This document shows positions 47,540-60,045 of a stretch of 64,000 nucleotides of DNA, piece after piece. A program made the translations under genes and the position numbers. Each line of letters starts with the position of its first letter. The stretch's first letter is position 1. Source of the stretch: Rhizophagus irregularis (lineage: Eukaryota > Glomeromycota > Glomeromycetes > Glomerales > Glomeraceae). The stretch lies in assembly GCF_026210795.1 (NCBI RefSeq), contig NC_089437.1:2976001-3040000 (forward strand). Reading direction: 5' to 3'. The notes below the pieces were generated by a model. It was not told the DNA's origin and searched no databases. It saw nothing but the letters and a program-made list of their open reading frames with translations.

Positions 47540-48145
47540 TTAGAATTCTTTGACCATATCTCCGAAAGTATTTTCTCCAGAGTATCTATTGACAAAAAAC
47601 GGGTATGTGATTTAATATATAGTAGAATAATGAAAACATTTAATTACTTAAGTTACTTACGTTATATATAAAAAACCATCGTCATCTTTATGTTCTTCAT
47701 AAATACTTGACATAAGAGCAGCTGTGGGTGGGAGAACTTCGTCCACAAAAATGAAGATCGCTTTCTCAGGGCTCAATTTAATACGTTTACGAATAACATA
47801 TACAAACTGGCCTACAGTAAGGTCAGCTGGGACAAGGTATTTTTTTTTATCAATTGTGGCGATGTCTGATTTCTCTACTTTCTCACAAATAACCTGTTGA
47901 ACATAATCAAGTAGAATGAGAAGATATATTGAAATCAGAGTGCCGGAACGGCTTTTTTTATTTGCGTTAATTAATAATATTTACCGGAATTCTGTCAGGA
48001 TATTTTTGTCGAATTCTTTCTGCTTCAGCCTTACGTTTTTCTATTAGACAAAAAAAAATGATTCAATGAAAGTTTATAATATTACAAGTAAAAAACGATA
48101 TAAAAGCATACCAAAAGGGTGTTCGTCCTTAAATTTTGACCTCAT
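47540..48145 (-). CDS. ATG8: ATG8, ubiquitin-like autophagy protein
   Basis: Exons 48145-48112, 48040-47985, 47893-47661 and 47585-47540 give 122 aa. Start [20 protein letters not shown] and core [35 protein letters not shown] and [20 protein letters not shown] are diagnostic. The C-terminus is YSGENTFG followed by six residues (DMVKEF). ATG4 is expected to cleave after the Gly, exposing it for coupling to phosphatidylethanolamine by ATG7/ATG3. All introns GT-AG. Works in autophagosome formation. Confidence 0.96.
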
Positions 48146-48713
48146 ATTTGTTTGTTTGTTTTAATATTACAAATTTACCAGAACTAAAAGGTTTCAAGAC
48201 AGCAAAATTAGAGAGTTTTTAGTTTTAAAAAAAGAGAGAGGTTGGGATAAGGGGGTATTTATAAAGCTTTCAGATGAAACATCCGGAGTTGGTTGAACCG
48301 ATTTGTCAAACTGCGCCCGCGTGATTTTCATCAAATCATTCGTCAAGCATGCGTAATCACTTCTGCGTCAAAAAGGTCCTATGACTACATGACTCATCAA
48401 AAATTAAAAATATAAAAATACAAAATCACTTGTCGAATCACACCCTCCGCAGAATTACATTGTATACTGCGGAATATGGTAATATGGTCTTCCATTAAAA
48501 TAAATTCTTTTGTTCAATGACATTTAGTGATATAGTAGGTACAATTGACCGAAGTGTAAAAGAACTAATAATTTATCATTAAAAACAACATAAATCACGA
48601 GCTAAGGACCTTAAGGCTTAAAAGGCTCAAAACATTCAGGAAAACTTTATTTTGGTATGTAGAAATTGAAAATTACAAATAAAGTAAAAAAAAAAAATAA
48701 CAAGTGAATGCAA
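48146..48713. other. Intergenic, no feature seen
   Basis: 5' flank of ATG8 and 3' flank of RTF2. It has a short AGAGAGAGGTTGGGATAAGG stretch and nothing else identifiable. Confidence 0.4.
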
Positions 48714-49877
48714 TTATGCATATCTATTAAATGTACCTCTAACTAAATAACTTTCAGTAACGGTATCATCTTTCTTCTTTGAGTAAATAGATTGAATGGC
48801 TTTTGATTGTTTAGTTTTAGCGGATGTATTAACCAAGTGTTCCTGAACTTTTTGGTTAACAACAGCAGCAACACTATTACCACCAATTCCACTATTAGTA
48901 GTGACATTAACTTCTGATTTTACTAATGGTTTCTTTGAAGATGACTGTTTTGAGTCTTCCTCATTGTTATTCTCCCTTTTTCGTTTTTTATTAGGCGCAG
49001 TAGACGATGATGATTCAGCTATCATGTCTTCACTAGAATCTTGTTTTGTTATAGTCTTATTTTTCTTTTTCTTTTCTTTTGCTTTTGTTTTTCTCTCTTC
49101 TAAAGCGATTTTTAATTTTTCTTGTTCAGCAGGACTTGGATTTAAAGTAATAATGTCATCTTGTTTAAAAGGTTTTCCGCACTATAGTTAAATAAAGATC
49201 AGTTAAAGATTGAATTTACATAATAAAATATCGGAAATTTTTGTTAATCTTACCTGTATGCAAGTAGAACTTGGTACTTCTTTTAAACCTTGTTCAGAAA
49301 ATACACAACCGCAAGTATTCAAATAAACAAATTTTAATTTACCATTCATTTCTTTCAGAGTAATAGGACAAACAAATCTAGATACCATTCCTTGATCAAA
49401 ATGTGCTATACTAGCTCCAGTTGTTTCTTTAAATGCTGGATTAGCGGCAAGTTTTAACGGCTTAACATCCTATTTATTTGATATTACAGTTATTATTCTG
49501 AATATCCCTATATAAGAAGAAATAAAGCAATTATAAAAATTTCTTTTAAATACCTTCAAGTTGGAAATATGAGAGCAAATTATGTCTCCGTCGCCATACG
49601 CATTCTTATTTAACAAGTACTCTATAATAGCATCTTTATTATATAGTTTACCTAGCGCACACGCAACAACAGGATCTTGTAACAGTTTCTGAAAAAATAC
49701 AAATAAGTTAGACAAGAATAATCAAATCTAAGAACAAAATTATTTTCCTAATACCTTAGATAAAGCACAGTAAAACCAAGTAGCTATTTTCATTGCATTT
49801 TGATCTGGTCTAACTTCTTTTTTCTTTTCTTTAACGAGTTCAATACGTTTAGGAATTGAGCCTCCATCGTTACCCAT
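48714..49877 (-). CDS. RTF2: RTF2, replication termination factor 2 homologue
   Basis: Exons 49877-49755, 49688-49554, 49469-49254 and 49181-48714 give 313 aa. The start MGNDGGSIPKRIELVKEKKK is the signature of the family. The modified RING/U-box-like part follows: WFYCALSKKLLQDPVVAC, KLYNKDAIIEYLL, FVCPITLKEMNG, TCGCVFSEQGLKEV and CGKPFKQDDIITLNP. The C-terminal third is Lys/Ser-rich and low in complexity, ending SYLVRGTFNRYA. In fission yeast Rtf2 acts at the RTS1 barrier and in pre-mRNA splicing, and the human protein is cleared from stalled forks. The function here is by homology. Confidence 0.93.
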
Positions 49878-50274
49878 TGTTTGTAATAATAATAAAGGAA
49901 AGAAAAAGTTTAACAGCACGGAATTTGGCAGATAACATTTAAATAATGCAAGTCAACTAGTGAATTTCACCTCACGTGTTAAGTGGCGATATTTTATTAC
50001 TAATCACGATTTCTTACAAAATAAACATTTTAATAGTGAAAAATTCCAAAAATATACAATATTTTATGTATTAGATTTCATTTTAAAAATTCCTAATTAT
50101 CTTAATTATCATTATTTTTTTTTGTATAAAAAGATTCTATTGGCTCTAATTAAAATTTCTTGTCTTATTAGCTACGAAGTTATTGAAGTTGTTTAAGTAA
50201 AAAAATGCAATATAACAAAAAAATATCTAAATAACCATTTCGGTAAAAATAATGTGTAAAGTTTAAAATAAAAT
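49878..50274. other. Intergenic, no feature seen
   Basis: About 400 bp of AT-rich sequence between RTF2 (upstream side) and the 3' end of the zinc knuckle gene. Confidence 0.4.
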
Positions 50275-51138
50275 TTAACTTCGACCTCTACGCTTTCTTT
50301 TCCTACAATATGATACGGATGATGATGAACTTCTCGATGATAAACTTGATGATCCTCCTGAAGAACTTGAATCACTATCGCTTTCTGAACTTGAGCTGTA
50401 ACTTGATGATGTTGCTGAAGTATCACTACCACTACCGCTAGAGAATCCTGATGATGATGATGAATCTTCTGATGATGATCTATGACAAAGATTAGATGTT
50501 AATATTTCTAATACTTTTAAGCGAAAACTTCTAATAAACATACTCGTCCTTGCGAAGTTTTTTCTTTTTTGGTTCATCTTTTGCTTTCTTCTCTTTCTCT
50601 TTTTCTTTTTCTTTCTCTTTCTCTTTTTCTCTCTCTTTCTCTTTCTCTTCCTCTTTTTCTCTCTCCTTCTCTTTTTCTAATAATAATGCTTTTTCTGCAA
50701 GCTCTCTCCTATTTCAATATAGTTTATTAAAATTATAATGTTAAACTGGCTGATAATTAATCGTTCAAAGAACTTTATCTATTTACTTTGATTTAAATTC
50801 ATCTGGGAGTTCAAGAGATATAGGTTTCAAGGGTTTTGTGAGTTGCTGCGTTCTAGTTGGTCGAGCTTTATAAGTTGGAGTGTTCTTACATTCGTATGTC
50901 TAAAGATCAAACTTAAAATAAAACTAAAACATTAAGTATACTAAAAAAAAACAGAGATAATTACCCAATGACCGGTTTCTAAGCACTTTTGACATTTCGT
51001 GTTAGCCGAGGGCTTCGATTCCGTACTCGGATATCTAAAAAAATTATTAAGAAAAAAATAATACTTACATAAACTACTTTTATTTACTGTGAAAGCATAA
51101 ATATCTTACCTACGTCCGGTAAATCCTATTTTCTTCAT
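50275..51138 (-). CDS. ZCCHC10-like zinc knuckle protein
   Basis: Exons 51138-51110, 51034-50965, 50899-50787, 50708-50544 and 50479-50275 give 193 aa. After MKKIGFTGRRYPS comes one CCHC zinc knuckle, CQKCLETGHWTYEC, split by an intron after the Trp codon. ARPTRTQQL follows, matching the ZCCHC10 layout (knuckle then R-P-S/T-R). The middle is a long Glu/Lys helix (EKEKEREKEEEKEK-type). The C-terminal third is an almost pure Ser/Asp tract, closing with the basic CRKRKRRGRS. Nuclear RNA-associated function is likely but inferred. The low-complexity tracts create long meaningless frames on the other strand. Confidence 0.85.
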
Positions 51139-51441
51139 AGTTTTAGTTTAATAAAATTAGAAAGTTTGATATTTGTCAAGAATATAAACTTTATAAATTC
51201 ATAACAAGCAGCGCGATTTACGAAGTCTTTTCCCAAACGTTATTAACATCAATGTTTATGCACGTGATTAAGTTGAATGAAAAAAAACGTGACTAAGTTG
51301 AAATGCTAAACTTTATTTTATGTATTTTTATGTGCACAATTTAAGATTATATAAAATAGTTGATATTAAGGTATTTATACAATCTATTCATTATTCATAC
51401 ATTAATAAATATGAATATGTACTATATAATTAGAATAATAT
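51139..51441. other. Intergenic, no feature seen
   Basis: About 300 bp between the zinc knuckle gene start and the NOT3/5 stop. Nothing identifiable. Confidence 0.4.
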
Positions 51442-54400
51442 TTATATTAATTCCGCATCTTCTAAGAATCGATATTCGAATCTAAAAGTGTTGATAAATA
51501 TACTACTTTAATTACCATACATATAATATTAGTCGTTGATATTTACCACTACTCACCTAAATTCTGTCTTCTTTCGTTGACACCAAGCACCTTCGTAATC
51601 AAAATAAATGTAAGTTCCTTGCTCGTATTCGTCCGTAATTGCTTTTGGTTCTTCATGTCTTTGGAACCATGTCAGATATTTTTTATGAAACCTCCATGAC
51701 TGTTTTTTTAATTCTCTTGCAGCAAGATATCTTTGTAATTACAAAGAATAAGTTAATATATGGTAAATAATTGTAATATAATTTTAAAGATGATGAAACA
51801 TACTGTTGATAAGTTCCTTGCTGATAATAAAATATAAAAAAGAGTGTATCGAGATCAAATTTCTCGAATAGTGCAGGATTATCGAAAATTTGTGGTGGAT
51901 TCTGTGGATAGAAACCCGATGTGGGATATGGATTACGTGGCGCATAATACTTGGGTCTAAATAAAATTACAAATAATTAGAAAAAATATATTCTATCTGT
52001 TCAACGAATAGAATAATAATTTACCTTTCAGAATCTAAGCTTTCCGGGACATATTGAAGACTGGCATCAAGCATTTGTTGAACATGAAATCCATCTTCTT
52101 TGCCTAAGACTATTTAATAAATAAAACATAAATGTCAAAAAAAAAGAAAAATATAAAGTTAAGTACTAAAGGCGTGATGTAGTACCCCGCTGCTTACATT
52201 TCTCTTCGGCTGCCTCATATGATTGTACTAAATCGGCAAGTGCAGCTGGTATACGACTTTCTGAAGAAGATCCTTGGTTAGAGGAACCTTCTTGTTTATT
52301 TGGTTCAGGCGGGCTAATATCAGATGAAGGTTGTATAGGCTATTGAGAAATAAGATAAATGTTTAAGATTAAATAAAATAGAAATATGTGAATTTTAAAT
52401 CATAAATTTCAGACCTGTATAGTTGCTGTTTGTGTTACAGATATGCTCTCTCGAGTTTGTGATTGCGACTGTGACGATAAAGGATTGGCTTGTTGTTGAA
52501 GAATAGGTTGCAAAAGAGATGTTGATGTTTGACTTTGCTATTAAAACAATGAATATTAAAACACACATAATAGAAAAAAAAAATCTCATTATTGAAATAG
52601 TTGAACAACCTGTATATCATTGGATTGTGAAAATTGCTGCTTGCTGATATCAGCGAAATCATGTGAAATATCTGAAATAAAAAAAAAGAAAGAAAAAGAT
52701 ATTAATCAAACAACATAGTATTGATGATAAATTTAAAAATTCAACCTTTTTTAGTATCGCCAGCAGGCTGTGATTGTGTTGATAATTGTGAATGTGGAAT
52801 TGGTTGTGTTGTTGTCGGTAGCGGCTGGGGTTGTGGTACTGATGGAGCCGCTATGTGTATACGCATATCGTTTTTTAGTGAATAGATAATTTATTATATA
52901 CAGACGAAAATAGTTACCTTGTTTTGTTACAGCTGCTATAGTTCGTGTTTGTACTGAAGTAGGTAGTGCAGCTTTTGCCTGAGGGAATGATATCGTTGTG
53001 GATGGTGGAGACTGAAGATTGTTAACAGTCGTAGTGTTCGCAAGCGTAGGTATGGGAGTTGGTAATGCAGAAGCTTGCACTGAAGTCGTAGGAGTTGGCG
53101 TTGAAACCGGTGGAGGAGGAGGAGGAAGTTTTGGCTTGTCTATAAAAATAATACAAACTTAATCACTTATCTTCATGACGATAATGTTTAATTATTTATA
53201 CCTTCTTCCTTCGGCCGAGGAGCCGATTCAAAGGTAGTGAAGTTATCTGTGTAATAAAGTTAGGTCATTAAATTTTATCGTTTATATTAACGAAATCAAA
53301 CTAATAAAAACGTCGTACTTATTGATGGAACAGACACCGGTGTTTTAGGTGCAATTCTTGATGTGGGTGAAGTTGAAGGACTTGATAGCTATTTGAATAA
53401 GTATAGTATTACAATATATATATATTCTGTTCTTAATATGGCTAAATATAAAACATAAAATATCAATCCTTGCCTCCTTTTGTGGTGTCCTTGGCTCTGT
53501 ATACGAAATACCTAAAATAAATAAAATATTAGATAACGAAATCTTTATAATAGTTATACGATGATAAATAATATTTTTAAATAAATATACCTCCATCAGT
53601 TATGGAGTCATGACTACTATGATGTTCTTCATTTGCAATACCCCATAACTCCTCCTCCTCTTCAAGATTCAAATCATCGTATATATTTTCATCCTCGGCG
53701 AAGTCAGGTTCCTTAAAAACATTAAATAGTAAATTCAAAAACTTCAAAAAAAATATTAATGCACAATAAAATATACCAACCTGATTACTTTCAATGTAAT
53801 AAATAATATCATCTTTAATGTGAATAACCTTAAAAATTTATATATGATTAGTTACAAGAATATACAAGAGATAAATATTATTTTTTTATATTTTAATACA
53901 TACCTTCTCTGGAGGAATATTACCATTTTCTAATAACCGCAATATTAATTCTAGCCGATTGACATGCCATTTATGTCTTTCTATAATATTTTCTACCTCA
54001 CCCAATCGTTCAACTTTCTGAGAATCCTTCCGACTTTTTTTCACAACACTTTGTAATTGTTCAACTTCAGCTTCAGCGGTTTCAATTTGTGTGCTTAGAG
54101 CATCAATTTGATTTGATACCCATTCACATGTTTCCATTTTTTCTTTTTCCTTTGGATCCATTTTCGTTGACTGTTGTAGGCCTTCTTTAGAGTATGCCTT
54201 TGTCTTCATCTCTTTCTCACACGCTTTGAATTTTTCCATTTGCTAAACATGAACGTATTTATTTAGAAAAATAAAAGTAAGCATGTGGTCATAATTTTGA
54301 ATGGATCAAAGATAAATAATTCTTGTTTACATGTTCTATCAGACGTCTGTTTTCAAGAAGTGCCCGCTTATCTTTTATATCATTTGAAGAAATCCATGTT

Positions 54401-54655
54401 TTTATTTGATCTCGATGTCTTTGAAGTTTTTTGATTTCTTTCTTCAAATCTTGTTCTAATTTTTCTTTTTGATTAGAATTTGTTGTTGCTTGAATTTTAT
54501 CGAAAATGCCTTCAAAAGTTTCGACTCCTTCTGCAACTTTTTTGAGAACACGATCGATCTCGGCTAAAATAAAATATTTAAGAAAAAAGATAGAGATTAT
54601 CTTAACCACATGCAAAAATTTTTAAGAACTTACTTTGTAACTTTCTATTCGCCAT
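51442..54655 (-). CDS. NOT3: NOT3/NOT5, CCR4-NOT complex subunit
   Basis: Start [20 protein letters not shown], the family signature. First exons are 54655-54634, 54563-54331, 54242-53904, 53828-53781, 53711-53591 and 53511-53497, with a last exon ending at 51442. The N-terminal coiled-coil Not3 domain occupies about residues 1-230 ([55 protein letters not shown]). A Pro/Ser/Thr/Gln-rich linker over many short exons follows. The C-terminal NOT-box domain shows [48 protein letters not shown] and [16 protein letters not shown]. It binds NOT1 and NOT2 in the deadenylase complex that shortens mRNA tails. The intron after 53497 appears to begin GC (GCAAGG) rather than GT. No damage seen. Confidence 0.93.
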
Positions 54656-55586
54656 AATGTAACAAGTATTTAAACTTTTTATTATTCAAAAAAAGGGTTA
54701 TTTAGTGCAATAGAAATCTATTCTGTGATGTTCGTTTTTAGATAAAAACAATTACATTATTCAGTCACGTGTAATGTATACGACTGTCGTCTGTTGATCA
54801 ATATGAATATCGTTTTGATCAATTTGAATAATTGTCCGGAGCGAAGCGAAGGACTATATATGTCTACGCACTATGATGATCTATGGAAATAACGTGTAAA
54901 TTTTCAATCACGTGAGTTTCTCTGTCCAGGAATTCCAAGGCGTTATGCTGCTAATCAGCAGAAAATTACCGGAATTCCAAGGCGGTATGCTGCTAATTAG
55001 TAGAATATCGCTACATCTTTATTTATTATACCTCGCTCCGGACACAACGGTTCCCGTTTCCTAGTGGGTAAAAGGTAAGAAATTATTACTATATCATACT
55101 ATATCATACTTAAATTTAATTGTTAGGATACTACGCCTATTTATTGTATATCAATAGTTTATCAAATTAGCATAAATATTTATATTGTAAAAAAGAGCAA
55201 AAACATGAAATATATATAAAAAATTATGTCAAATTACATCTTCACAATACTTTGAGGTGTGTCTTGAATTTTAAGGACAGAAATACAAAAATATATATAT
55301 TCCCTCTAACAGAATCTACAAGGTACTTTTTGAAGAAATAAACAAAATCGAATACTTTTTTTTCTGATCTTTATAAAGAAAAAACCCACACCATATATAA
55401 TAACTAAATAATGTATTAAAAAAAAGGAGTTACAATAAATTGAGTGATATAATAATGTTCACTGCGAAGTGATAAACTCTCAATCTAAAAGCATACATGA
55501 TAATTCGACAAATAAATTGTAACAAACTAACGGATTCAAATTATTTAACAGCAATTCCTTACCAAAACCCCACCCTTTAATATCAC
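54656..55586. other. Intergenic between NOT3/5 and YPT1, with one small MITE
   Basis: 5' flank of NOT3/5 and 3' flank of YPT1. The only recognisable feature is the inverted-repeat element at about 54832-55047. Confidence 0.4.
54832..55047. mobile_element. Small inverted-repeat element (MITE), CCGGAGCGA ends
   Basis: Left TTGTCCGGAGCGAAGCGAAG and right CTCGCTCCGGACACAA are inverted copies with a 2-base offset. The interior has a duplicated block (GGAATTCCAAGGCG, then TATGCTGCTAAT, at about 54930 and 54970). No convincing target duplication was found, so the boundaries are approximate. Confidence 0.5.
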
Positions 55587-56879
55587 CTAACAACAACCTC
55601 CACTTTGTTGTTGTGGTACTGATGTACCTGGACCAACTTTAACGGTTTGCTTCTGAGTTCCCGGAGAGACGGTTGTTGTACCCATTCTGTTAAAGAAGTA
55701 ATGTTACAAAATCTGTATTTAAAAGAAAAGAAAGTTTCAGCGATTATATCATAATCTGTTTTATACCTGTCTTTAATTTGTTTAGCCATTGTTAAGAAAG
55801 CTTGTTCGACATTCGTAGCATTCTTGGCAGAAGTCTCCAAGAATGGAATATTCAATTGCTCGGCAAATTCCTAAACGAAGGAAAATTTAATTTAATGAAA
55901 ACAAAAGAACGAGGCATACTCAAATTTTCAACAAATGAGTTAGACAGGCACCTTAGCAGTTGTATATTCTACTACTTTTTTATTCGTCAAATCGCTCTTA
56001 TTTCCAACTAACAATTTATTAACACCTTCACAAGCATAACGGTCAATTTCCTGAAGCCATTGCTTTACATTTGCAAAAGTATCTTGATCAGTAACATCAT
56101 AAACAACAATGATTCCATGGGCACCGCGATAATAAGAAGAAGTGATTGTACGAAATCGTTCTTGTCCAGCAGTATCCCACTAAATAAATTATACAAATTG
56201 TCAATTGCTATAGTATATTTTGAAAAATATCATTATTATGAAATACGTACGATTTGTAACTTAACGGTTTTGCCTTCAAGATCAATAGTACGAATTTTCT
56301 AGGTATTGTTATAAAAAAAACGAGTCGCTATTAGATTAACATACGCGTTTGATACTTCTTTCATGGTTTACGTTCACTTACAAAATCAACCCCAATAGTA
56401 CTAATATAACTCTCTGTATATGTATCATCGGCGAATCGAAGTAGCAAGCATGATTTGCCAACCCCAGAATCGCCGATCAACAGAAGTTTAAAGAGGTAGT
56501 CACTATAATTTATTAATAATAGTAAAGAAATAAGAGTTAAATTCGTTATAAAATTAACAATATTAGGCTTATGTGCTTATTCGTTCCAACATGGCGCAGA
56601 ATAGCAACGAGATGATGACCAAAAATAACAACCAAGCGTTGAGTATGAAAGATAACATTAGTACGAAATTAATAACGCTAACGGTTACTTTTACATTACA
56701 AATCAGCGTTGTCAATTCGCACCTATGTTGATAGCTTGATTTTCTCAAGGTCATCCCTCCTTCATAAACCTAGTTTAATCCATTGCGGTTCAAAAGTTTA
56801 ATCTCTCTCTCAAAATCGAACAAAAACAACTCCTACGCAAAGTTGCAAAGGAGAACCTTACTTACTATTCTGGATTCAT
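55587..56879 (-). CDS. YPT1: RAB1/YPT1 small GTPase
   Basis: Exons 56879-56866, 56502-56382, 56298-56251, 56179-55952, 55870-55767 and 55686-55587 give 204 aa. [20 protein letters not shown] with GKS (P-loop), STIGVDFKIRTI (effector loop), [11 protein letters not shown] (switch II), NKSDL and ETSAK (base recognition) are all intact. The tail SGGCC is the double-Cys geranylgeranylation signal. Rab1/Ypt1 directs ER-to-Golgi transport and also autophagosome formation. Intron 1 (about 360 bp) is longer than the others and holds no gene. A divergent upstream region is shared with the membrane protein gene at 57662. Confidence 0.96.
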
Positions 56880-57661
56880 GTTAGTTAGTTAAAATAAGAG
56901 ATTATAGTAAATAAAAAAGGAAATTAGAAATAGATAGAAGCAAAGGAGTTAAGTTGGCCAGGAGAGAAAGAGTTTGTGTTAACTACTAACTATGTGGTCA
57001 CGATAAGAAAGATAACTGTATATATATGAAACCACTACCCCGTTATACCTTTGAAAAACCGTTAAAAGAAGGGAGGAGGGAGTGGCGATGTCATGATTAG
57101 ATATGACGTGTGGCGAAGAACGGCGAAGCCGCATGATTGGTTATTGGCGGATGAGTTAACTCATGTGATTAAATTAATCGTCAAAGGCTGATGTCATTTC
57201 TTTCCACAGAATTCTTATATTTAAAGGCGGATTCTTTGATTTTTTTGACATTTACATAAAATTAGAATTCATCATCGCAAATCATATTAACGTAATTACT
57301 AATTATGTACCAATAAGTAAATAATGGTCTGGACCTAATATCACATTTTTTTTAAAGGATTATTCTTTTTATGGAAATAATTGAAATTATCATAATTTCG
57401 CCGGCACTATAAAAATTTAAGAATTCGGTTGTCGGGTTTGATCTTGTCTAATCGTTATCTGTTTATGATATCATAAGTTATTGATCTGATAAAATTATCC
57501 GTGCGCGATGGGCTAAAAAGTGATGGACAGAATAATAAAATAAAAAAAAGGTTAAAAATAAATAACTAATTGTAGCACAGTAGTTTTGGTTAAATCGATG
57601 CAAACAAATTCTTTCAACTCTTTTTACATTTTCTTATTTCCTCATATAATATATATGTAAT
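56880..57661. promoter_or_regulatory. Shared upstream region of YPT1 (-) and a membrane protein gene (+)
   Basis: About 780 bp between divergent starts, with purine-rich GGGAGGAGGGAG near 57070 and ATGACGTG near 57098. Promoter role inferred from position. Confidence 0.4.
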
Positions 57662-58705
57662 ATGTCTCAACCACTATATTATGATACTTGTGAAGCTTCG
57701 ACTTCATTGAAAACGCTCCGTATTGTCAACATATTATCTTTTATAGCAAGTTTTGTCGGCAGTACTTATGTTTATATTCTTGACCCAAGAGCTAGAGAAA
57801 TTACTCATGAATATAACAACATTTTTTCTCCTTCCTTAATTTTGTTAGCAATTTTATGGCCTATAATTTACTTATTAAGATTCGGGTTTGTTTTCTATAT
57901 TCAATTTAGCAAGGTTTCTATAATTCAAGAAATTGTGACCGAAAGTATTGGCTGGCTATTTACTTTGGCTAACCTTTTTATGCTTGGCTGGTTATGGTTT
58001 TTGGTTCGTATATATTTAAAAGTAAATAATTAGAAATTATTGATTTTTTGAAATTTACTTTTTTTTTTAATTTGTATAGTTGAAACTGAACTTTGTAGGA
58101 AGTTCATTTTTTGCTACATTGACCCTATTAGTAGTTAGTCTTGCTCATTACAGACTTACTGTAGATTATCCTCCAAATGAACTCCCTTCTTTACAAGCCA
58201 AGAAAATATACTTTTTCGCTCATGTCCCATTTGCATTATACGCAGCATTTTCATGGTTGGATTTATTCCATAATATTTATATGGCAATATTAAAATCAGA
58301 CCACGAAGAAGCTTATGCTTTACTAGGAATTTTATGTATTTGGATTTTGGGGATTGTTGGGCTTGCATGGACTGTTACCGGTTTGTTTAGTAACTGCCAA
58401 AGAGACGGACTTTTTGGTCTTACCATGGCCGCGTAAGTTTTTTTAACTTATTTAAGTTAAAAAATCTAAAAGTAATAAACGTTAAACGTTAACTTTTTTT
58501 CTTATTTAGATGTTTGATCGACGTTGCTGTTAGAGAATGTAATATATTGTATTTATCAATTCAAGCTTCATTGTTAGCCGGTTTAATTTTTTCAACTTTT
58601 TTATTTTTTTACGTTACTTCTGGATATAAATTAAAATATGCTATTAGCTCCAAATGCCCTTTGATATATGCTCCAAGGGAGCAAAGGCAACCCTTGATAC
58701 AATAA
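57662..58705 (+). CDS. Multi-pass membrane protein of unknown function
   Basis: Exons 57662-58003, 58080-58432 and 58510-58705 join in frame to 296 aa. About seven hydrophobic segments are visible: IVNILSFIASFVGSTYVY, PSLILLAILWPIIYLL, GWLFTLANLFMLGWLWFLL, FFATLTLLVVSLAHY, FFAHVPFALYAAFSWLDLF, ALLGILCIWILGIVGLAW and the last, SIQASLLAGLIFSTFLFFYV. There is no signal peptide, and the short C-terminus is charged (APREQRQPLIQ). I do not recognise the family. The segment count and Trp/Pro pattern would fit a small solute or lipid-related membrane protein, but no role is assigned. Confidence 0.75.
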
Positions 58706-59153
58706 TTGCAAAAAGAAAATTGCAGGGGCTGGATGGTTACTTCAATTAGCTCATTTTTTATTTTTAAAAATTTATATTGTATTAGCGGTTAGATAATTAT
58801 TGTAAAAAAAAAAAAATTTTTTTTTGTAAAAACGAAATAAAATATTTATAGAATTATAAGACTTATATTTATAATTGGAACGCGTATTGGCATATACATA
58901 ATATACATAGTCGCGTAAATGAATGCAATAATGAAATAACCATAAAATATCAATATCTTATTCAAAGTTGTTAAACGCGTAGATCAGCCACTGCCAAGCC
59001 TTTATGTAACTTCTGTATAGACGAGATTGGTTAGATTAACACTCTTGAATTTGTTCAACTTTTCCTTTTTGGGGGTTTGAATAAATTAGCCAGATGTTCT
59101 GACAGTTATTAAGAAAATTTCAATTTTTTAATTTTTTACGAACTTTGAGCGAA
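58706..59153. other. Intergenic, no feature seen
   Basis: AT-rich, about 450 bp. 3' flank of the membrane protein gene and 5' flank of the WW-domain gene. Confidence 0.4.
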
Positions 59154-60045
59154 ATGGACCCTAGACCTTTACCGCCTGGGTTTATTTCTCAATATGATCA
59201 AAACACACAACGTTATTATTATGTTGGTATGTAATAATTTAATCAGAAACGTTTGGATATTTTTTTTATACACAACTTTTACTGCGAATTCAATTTTTTT
59301 TTTTATAAGGCAAAAGAAACATTAATTTAGTTAAAAAAAAAATTTATTCCATCTACAAGATACAAGTACTGGAGTATCACAATGGAATCACCCTCTTGAC
59401 GCGAAACCATATTCCCCACCACCAGTGGGGCAAACTTCAAGTCAATATCCTATGCAACTTCCAACCCCTAGTGCAAATCCTAATCCGCAAGGACATTATC
59501 CACTTGGATTTACTGATCCAAATTCCTCTGTTACATACGGGGGAGGCAGTCAAATTCCACAATCAAAAGAATATGCTACAATTCCTTACGTAATGCAACA
59601 ACAATCTTCTAGTCCATATCCACAACCTACACCATCCAATTATCCGTCATCTTATCTACAATCTGGGCCTTATGGGAGTGGAGGCAAACCTACCGAAACT
59701 TACCCTTATTCAAGCCAGTCAGATTATCGAGTTGGTCATAATCCTCATGGCGAAGCTCAATCTTATGTAAGCGCTCCATCTCATACACAAGGACCTCCTG
59801 GTAGTAAAGTTTCTAAAAAAAAAGAGGATAAAGGAATGGGAGGAATGGGAGGAGCTGGAGATATAGGTAAATTATTATTAGGTACAGGAATGGGAGCCGC
59901 TGGAGGTTTATTAGTCGGAAATATGGCTAAAAAGAAATTCAAAAAGCATAAACATAAAGGATGGAAAGGCAAGTGGAAAGGTTGGAAAGGCAAAGGTTGG
60001 AAAGGTAAAGGTTGGAAAGGCAAAGGTTGGAAAGGTTGGAAATAG
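59154..60045 (+). CDS. WW-domain protein with Gly-Trp-Lys repeat tail
   Basis: Exons 59154-59226 and 59360-60045 give 252 aa. Residues about 5-40 form one WW domain: LPPGFISQYDQNTQRYYYVD, then STGVSQWNHP. The first signature Trp is Phe here, while the YYY block and the second Trp are kept. A Pro/Gln/Ser/Tyr-rich disordered stretch follows, then GMGGMGGAGDIGK, a glycine-rich helix-like segment (LLLGTGMGAAGGLLVG) similar to glycine-zipper motifs, and a tail of KGWKGK repeats to the stop. Proteins of this plan (WW, disordered linker, GG-rich segment) occur in fungi. WW domains bind proline motifs. The exact role is unknown. Confidence 0.8.

Noticed and set aside
56569-56754. Short minus-strand hydrophobic frame
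   Set aside because: Lies wholly within intron 1 of YPT1.
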